6,074 nucleotides of DNA, taken from contig MHCR01000001.1 of assembly GCA_001816695.1 (NCBI GenBank), forward strand, positions 18,036 through 24,109, in the 5' to 3' direction. Source of the DNA: Candidatus Woykebacteria bacterium RBG_16_39_9b. GTDB lineage: Bacteria > Patescibacteriota > Microgenomatia > Woykebacterales > RBG-16-39-9b. Shown piece after piece: positions 4,678 through 6,074 of the stretch. The notes beneath the pieces are model-generated. The model was not told the origin of the DNA, did not search any database, and saw only the letters and a list, made by a program, of their open reading frames with translations. The position numbers and the translations under genes were made by a program. Positions within the stretch are counted from its first letter, which is position 1, and each line of letters starts with the position of its first letter.

Positions 4678-5173
4678 ACGCTTGGCCCCCTTTATTAGTC
4701 GTCGCTATTTTTTTATCGGCGGTGTTTTTTAGCAAATTTCTTACTTCTTTTTCGAAAGATTCAACGTCCTCAAACGCGCGATAAACCGAAGCAAAGCGAA
4801 TATAAGCAACTTTGTCCAGAGCCTTTAGCTTCCTCATTACAATTTCACCCACCGATTTACTTGGTACCTCAATACTATCTTTCTTTCTTATTTCCTGCTC
4901 AATACACTCAACCATTTTTTCAACTTCCTCGACGCTTACTGGACGCTTTTCGGTTGCCTTCAAAAGCCCACCTAAAACCTTATCTCTATCAAATTGCTCG
5001 CGCCGGCCATCTTTTTTAATCACATAAAGATCAACGCTTTCAACGCGTTCATAAGTTGTAAAGCGTTTTCCACATTTTAGGCACTCACGCCGGCGACGAA
5101 TAGAGGAAATATCTTCTGAATCTCTTGAGTCTAAAACAGACGTGTCAAAATATGCACAGTAAGGACACTTCAT
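4670..5173 (-). CDS. nrdR: Transcriptional repressor NrdR
   Basis: 167 residues. The zinc ribbon is intact: C3 and C6 (CPYC) with C31 and C34 (CLKC), and the family signature DSRDSED..SIRRRRECLKCGKRFTTYE spans 15-42. The ATP-cone domain follows at about 47-137, including VIKKDGRREQFDRDK and the VAYIRFASVYRAFEDV end. Typical NrdR is about 150 residues; here a Lys-rich tail of some 15-20 residues is added. NrdR senses ATP/dATP through the cone and represses ribonucleotide reductase genes by binding paired NrdR boxes. The last 8 bases overlap nrdJ, so the two are co-transcribed. Start ATG at 5173 follows AAAGGAA with normal spacing and gives the canonical MKCPYC N-terminus. Two candidate boxes lie in its own promoter, which indicates autoregulation. 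Confidence 0.97.
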   Translation of the reverse strand: MKCPYCAYFDTSVLDSRDSEDISSIRRRRECLKCGKRFTTYERVESVDLYVIKKDGRREQFDRDKVLGGLLKATEKRPVSVEEVEKMVECIEQEIRKKDSIEVPSKSVGEIVMRKLKALDKVAYIRFASVYRAFEDVESFEKEVRNLLKNTADKKIATTNKGGQAYD

Positions 5174-5329
5174 AAAAATTTCCTTTGTTCTTTAAAAAGC
5201 TGGTTATCTTAACCTAAGAGTAAAAATCTTAAGCCGCATCTAAATCTCTTACTCTATTTTTAATAACAATACCTTTGTGTCGGTGTGGCAAAAAAGGGTT
5301 TGAGACATTTCACGTGTGGAAACAACCAA

Positions 5330-5345
5330 GCACAAGATATTGGGT
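5330..5345. promoter_or_regulatory. NrdR box 1 (start-site proximal)
   Basis: GCACAAGATATTGGGT matches 13 of 16 positions of the NrdR-box consensus ACACWATATATWGTGT (hand count). It falls at about +3 to +18 of the predicted nrdR start. It is 32 bases from box 2, about three helical turns, the spacing typical of tandem NrdR boxes. Confidence 0.7.
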
Positions 5346-5354
5346 ACAAATTAA

Positions 5355-5384
5355 ATAGTAATACCTATATATTGGGTCTGTCAA
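5355..5384 (-). promoter_or_regulatory. Promoter of nrdR-nrdJ
   Basis: Read leftward: a perfect -35 TTGACA (5384-5379), an 18-base spacer and -10 TACTAT (5360-5355, four of six to TATAAT). Predicted start is about 5348. Both NrdR boxes overlap it, which supports the promoter and box calls jointly. Confidence 0.7.
5362..5377. promoter_or_regulatory. NrdR box 2 (between -35 and -10)
   Basis: TACCTATATATTGGGT matches 12 of 16 consensus positions, including the full central CTATATATTG. It lies entirely within the spacer of the nrdR promoter, so binding would block RNA polymerase. It shares the half-site ATATTGGGT with box 1; the family normally has GTGT or similar at this end. Confidence 0.7.
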
Positions 5385-5513
5385 GTAGCTAATCTGCTAC
5401 AACTTTTTGTTATAGGACTAGATAAGAACCTGTTTGATTCACTTTTAAATATTGTTTTGCAGTTTGTATGCTTTTTAGCACTAATGGGGGGATAGGAATG
5501 GGGTTTATTGATG

Positions 5514-6074
5514 TTACTTAATCGATGCTCTTACTGTAGCTTTCTTTTTAGATTTTTCCTCCTCAAGAAATTCTTCGGCATCCATAGCAGCCATGCATCC
5601 AGCTCCCGCTGCCGTTACAGCTTGTTGGTAATGCCAATCATGCACATCACCTCCTGCGAAAATGCCAGGGACTGAGGTTTGCGAATGATTCTTTAAAACT
5701 ATGTAATTTTTTTCGTCTAGTTCTATCTGACCCTTTAAGAACTCTGTGTTAGGTTTATGACCAATTGCTACAAAAAGTCCGTCGATTTCCAGATCTTCTT
5801 CCTTACCGGTTTTATTGTTTCTTATCCTTACTCCTTGAACCTTTTGTTCACCAGATACTTCTTGCACCTCACTATTCCAAATAAATTTAATATTTTTTGC
5901 GGAAAAGGCGCGCTCTTGAAGAGCTTGAAATGCTCGTAATGCGTTTCTTCTGTGAATTATAGTCACTTCTTTAGCTATCTTTGCTAAAAATAGCGCTTCG
6001 CGCACGGCGGAGTCACCACCACCAACAACTGCTACTTTTTTGTCTTTAAAAAATGGCCCGTCACATACTGCACA
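5514..6074 (-). CDS. trxB: Thioredoxin reductase, C-terminal 186 residues; 5' part outside window
   Basis: The frame enters open from the right edge (first complete codon at 6074) and stops at TAA 5516-5514. The first visible residues are CAVCDG, the redox-active CxxC of low-molecular-weight thioredoxin reductase (usually CATCDG). The NADPH-binding GGGDSAVREA and the HRR motif that recognises the NADPH 2'-phosphate follow. The C-terminal FAD-domain motifs are present: AIGHKPNT, then GIFAGGDV and the QAVTAAGAGCMAAMDAEEFL end. A short Lys-rich tail (EEEKSKKKATVRASIK) is added. The enzyme passes electrons from NADPH to thioredoxin, the reductant of class II ribonucleotide reductase, so its place before nrdR-nrdJ makes sense. 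The nrdR promoter lies in between, so co-transcription is not required. The FAD-binding N-terminus is not in the window. A GTG at 6005 is internal and is not a start. Confidence 0.95.
   Translation of the reverse strand, partial: CAVCDGPFFKDKKVAVVGGGDSAVREALFLAKIAKEVTIIHRRNALRAFQALQERAFSAKNIKFIWNSEVQEVSGEQKVQGVRIRNNKTGKEEDLEIDGLFVAIGHKPNTEFLKGQIELDEKNYIVLKNHSQTSVPGIFAGGDVHDWHYQQAVTAAGAGCMAAMDAEEFLEEEKSKKKATVRASIK

Larger units (their letters stand above)
5174..5513. other. Intergenic region between trxB and nrdR
   Basis: 340 bases without a supported gene. The right third (5385-5513) follows the trxB stop; I see no convincing terminator, only a 5-bp hairpin GTAGC/GCTAC (5385-5389 with 5396-5400) just upstream of the nrdR -35. 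The centre (5330-5384) holds the promoter and two NrdR boxes. The left part (5174-5348) would be an unusually long nrdR leader of about 175 nt; it has one 7-bp stem AGAGTAA/TTACTCT (5217-5223 with 5249-5255, 25-nt loop) and no riboswitch that I recognise. Confidence 0.6.

Noticed and set aside
4812..5027. Rightward ORF antisense to nrdR
   Set aside because: It lies opposite the conserved ATP-cone coding sequence and has no start signals.
5249..5308. 19-codon leftward ORF in the nrdR leader starting at ATG 5308
   Set aside because: No Shine-Dalgarno, no hydrophobic or regulatory codon pattern; short ORFs of this size are expected by chance.
5385..5400. Inverted repeat GTAGC/GCTAC as trxB terminator or operator
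   Set aside because: Only 5 bp and no U tract in the leftward direction; too weak to call.
1..6074. CRISPR array, insertion sequence, tRNA or rRNA genes
   Set aside because: No spaced direct repeats, transposase motifs, terminal inverted repeats, cloverleaf or rRNA-like sequence seen on either strand.

Overview
The window looks like a piece of a small, streamlined bacterial genome of moderate-to-low G+C with tightly packed genes. The mix is a class II ribonucleotide reductase as the dNTP gene, B12 uptake-type genes without visible B12 synthesis, and some mRNAs with little or no 5' leader. That fits a Candidate Phyla Radiation (Patescibacteria) genome, but the taxonomy is an inference and I am only moderately sure of it. 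The standard code, with TGA as stop, explains all reading frames.

Right part, leftward transcription (6074 to 2170). The 3' part of a thioredoxin reductase gene (trxB) enters from the right edge. A 340-base intergenic region follows. It holds a good sigma-70-type promoter with two NrdR-box-like operators, one inside the -35/-10 spacer and one at the transcription start, 32 bases apart. This promoter feeds nrdR, the zinc-ribbon/ATP-cone repressor of ribonucleotide reductase genes, and nrdJ, the adenosylcobalamin-dependent ribonucleotide reductase. The two genes overlap by 8 bases. TrxB would supply reducing power through thioredoxin, NrdJ makes deoxyribonucleotides, and NrdR closes the feedback loop.

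Middle (1886-2173). A small three-helix membrane protein of unknown function is read rightward, converges on nrdJ with a 4-base stop-codon overlap, and appears to have a leaderless mRNA.

Left part, leftward again (1810 to 439). A cobalamin riboswitch leads a two-gene operon: a membrane-anchored protein with a DUF4430/transcobalamin-C-like domain, and a DUF6580 integral membrane protein of transporter type. Between aptamer and first gene lie a strong Shine-Dalgarno site, a four-codon mini-ORF (MNKI) whose stop codon abuts a terminator hairpin, and the hairpin itself. This arrangement suggests leader translation could take part in the switch. The operon ends at a U9 terminator. I read the operon as cobalamin capture and uptake serving the cofactor needs of NrdJ next door.

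Far left (1-480). A strong extended -10 promoter sits immediately upstream of that terminator. Beyond it is a 33-codon TTG-started small membrane protein with an excellent ribosome binding site in a locally G+C-rich block, then two hairpins, then the 5' end of a gene that tentatively resembles a phospho-sugar mutase and leaves the window at base 1.
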